Positions 14,270 to 15,458 of a DNA stretch of 15,458 nucleotides are shown here, piece by piece. This DNA is from CBDTTW01 sp965363675 (GTDB taxonomy: Bacteria; Bacteroidota; Rhodothermia; Rhodothermales; DASSAV01). The first letter of the stretch is position 1, and each line of letters opens with the position of its first letter. Position numbers and translations under genes: made by a program. The stretch is from the NCBI GenBank assembly GCA_965363675.1, contig CBDTTW010000066.1, positions 1 through 15,458 of the forward strand, read 5' to 3'. The notes under the pieces were generated by a model that saw only the letters and a program-made list of their open reading frames with translations, was not told the DNA's origin and searched no databases.

Positions 14270-15445
14270 ATGACCCGCCTTTTACCCCATCGCCTGCTCA
14301 TGACTACGCTTTTGCACCGCAGCCGGGCCGCCCTGGCCCCGGCGCTCCTGGCCGCGCTGCTCCTCGGCGGCTGCGGCCCCAAGGACGACGCGCCGCCCAG
14401 CGACGCCCCGGCCCCACGCACCGTGCCGGTCCAGACCGTAGCGCTCGCCCCGACGCAGTTCTCCGAGGTGGTCGAGCTTTCCGGCGCCGTCGAGGCGCAG
14501 AACGACGCCATGCTCTCGGCGCAGTCCGCCGGGACGGTCACCTACATCGCCGAGCGGGGGGCCTCGGTAGGGGCCGGCCAGACGGTGGCGCAGCTTAACC
14601 CGGCCGTGGTGCGCGCCGGCGTGCAGCAGGCCGAGGCAGGCGTGCAGGCCGCCCAGGCGCAGTACGCCCTGGCCGAGGACAACTTCAACCGTCAGCAGCC
14701 GCTCTACCGCGACTCCATCATCAGCGCCATCGAGTTCGAGGGCGCCCGGGCGCAGATCAACCAGGCGCGGGCCTCGCTCGCGCAGGCGCGTGCGGTGCTG
14801 GCGCAGGCGCAGGAGCAGCTCCGGAATACGCGCGTGGTGGCCCCGTTCAGCGGCGTCATCGAGGAGCGCATGGTGGAGAAAGGCGAGCAGGTGCTGCCGG
14901 GCCAGCAGGTGGTGCGCATCGTGAGCAACAGCCAGCTCAAGGTGGCGGCGGCCGTCCCCGAGCGCTTCGCGGGCGAGGTGGCCGTAGGCCGCGAGGTGCA
15001 GATCGGCTTCGAGGCGTACGGCGGCGAGAAGCGCACCGGGCGCATCACGTTTGTCGGGCGCGCCGTCAACCCGGCCAACCGCACGTTCCCGGTGGACATC
15101 GCCTTCACGGACCCCGGCCAGAAGTTCAAGCCGCAGATGGTCGTGAACGTGTACCTGCCGCTCAACACGCTCGACGGCGTGCTCGTCGCCCCGACCGACG
15201 CCCTGCTCCAGGACGGCGAGAACACGGTGGCCTTCGTGGCCGAGCAGCGGGGCGGCGCTACGGTGGCGGCGCGGCGCGTGGTCGTCGCCGGGGCGGCCTC
15301 GGGCGGCGAGACCGTAGTGCTCTCGGGGCTCAAACCCGGCGAGGCGCTCATCGTCGAAGGCCAGTCGCGCCTCGCCGACGGCGACCCGGTGCAAGCCTCT
15401 CCCCGCCCGGCCGAACAAACCGTCTCCCTCTCCGGCGCCCCCTAA
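14270..15445 (+). CDS. RND-type periplasmic adaptor (HlyD/AcrA family) lipoprotein
   Basis: 391 aa from ATG 14270; a start at ATG 14300 (MTTLLHRS) would give a more usual 25-residue lipoprotein signal, and no SD decides between them. The lipobox is LGGC (C35). The adaptor has the standard nested order: lipoyl half-motifs at about 81-111 (AGTVTYIAERGASVGAGQTVAQL) and 186-222 (TRVVAPFSGVIEERMVEKGEQV), an alpha-helical hairpin of Ala/Gln heptads between them (about 112-185), a beta-barrel (about 223-300) and a membrane-proximal domain to 375. It links an inner membrane pump to the TolC-like channel encoded just upstream. Only 13 bases remain after its stop; an RND (AcrB-like) permease gene is expected next. 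Drug, metal or lipid specificity cannot be told. Confidence 0.93.
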   Translation: MTRLLPHRLLMTTLLHRSRAALAPALLAALLLGGCGPKDDAPPSDAPAPRTVPVQTVALAPTQFSEVVELSGAVEAQNDAMLSAQSAGTVTYIAERGASVGAGQTVAQLNPAVVRAGVQQAEAGVQAAQAQYALAEDNFNRQQPLYRDSIISAIEFEGARAQINQARASLAQARAVLAQAQEQLRNTRVVAPFSGVIEERMVEKGEQVLPGQQVVRIVSNSQLKVAAAVPERFAGEVAVGREVQIGFEAYGGEKRTGRITFVGRAVNPANRTFPVDIAFTDPGQKFKPQMVVNVYLPLNTLDGVLVAPTDALLQDGENTVAFVAEQRGGATVAARRVVVAGAASGGETVVLSGLKPGEALIVEGQSRLADGDPVQASPRPAEQTVSLSGAP

Positions 15446-15458
15446 GGCAACGCCCCGA

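Overview
The window is a GC-rich (roughly 65-70%) stretch of bacterial chromosome carrying eleven complete protein genes and the tail of a twelfth. The gene families, the mixture of genes with and without Shine-Dalgarno sequences, and one Bacteroidota-style promoter candidate (TTG-N20-TAccTTgc) suggest a high-GC relative of Bacteroidota, such as the Rhodothermales/Salinibacter group. This placement is an inference from style, not from a marker gene. I see no RNA gene, insertion sequence, CRISPR array or integration scar.

Layout. (1) 1-170: C-terminus of an alpha/beta hydrolase. (2) 283-4358 (+): a signalling cluster. It starts with a histidine kinase whose N-terminal membrane domain matches the ethylene-binding domain of plant ETR1, including the copper-ligand Cys and His. 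A second, soluble PAS kinase of the HisKA_3 type follows, overlapping by 4 bp with a NarL/FixJ response regulator. A perfect 20-bp palindrome separates the two kinases and contains the likely ribosome binding site of the second. (3) 4428-5813 (-): two envelope-stress type genes, a BON-LysM protein resembling E. coli Kbp/YgaU and an M48 metallopeptidase lipoprotein. (4) 6013-10515 (-): a tightly packed four-gene operon, transcribed in the order Nramp-fold transporter, zinc alcohol dehydrogenase, gluconate-5-dehydrogenase-like SDR, unknown polytopic membrane protein. The transporter lacks both Nramp metal-site motifs, and the SDR has Arg in place of the catalytic Lys. (5) 10699-11775 (+): mannose-1-phosphate guanylyltransferase. 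(6) 11957-15445 (+): TetR regulator, TolC-type outer membrane factor and HlyD-type periplasmic adaptor. This looks like the start of a tripartite efflux operon whose pump gene should lie just beyond the window. Two TGAC-N6-GTCA palindromes 19 bp apart stand in front of it and are probable TetR operators.

How the parts may work together. The best candidates for something new are the ETR1-like kinase, possibly sharing a NarL-type regulator with the PAS kinase, and the transporter/ADH/SDR operon. In gene content that operon echoes the E. coli L-idonate set (IdnT/IdnD/IdnO), but with a non-canonical Nramp-fold protein in the transporter role. Both are hypotheses from sequence motifs and gene order only.
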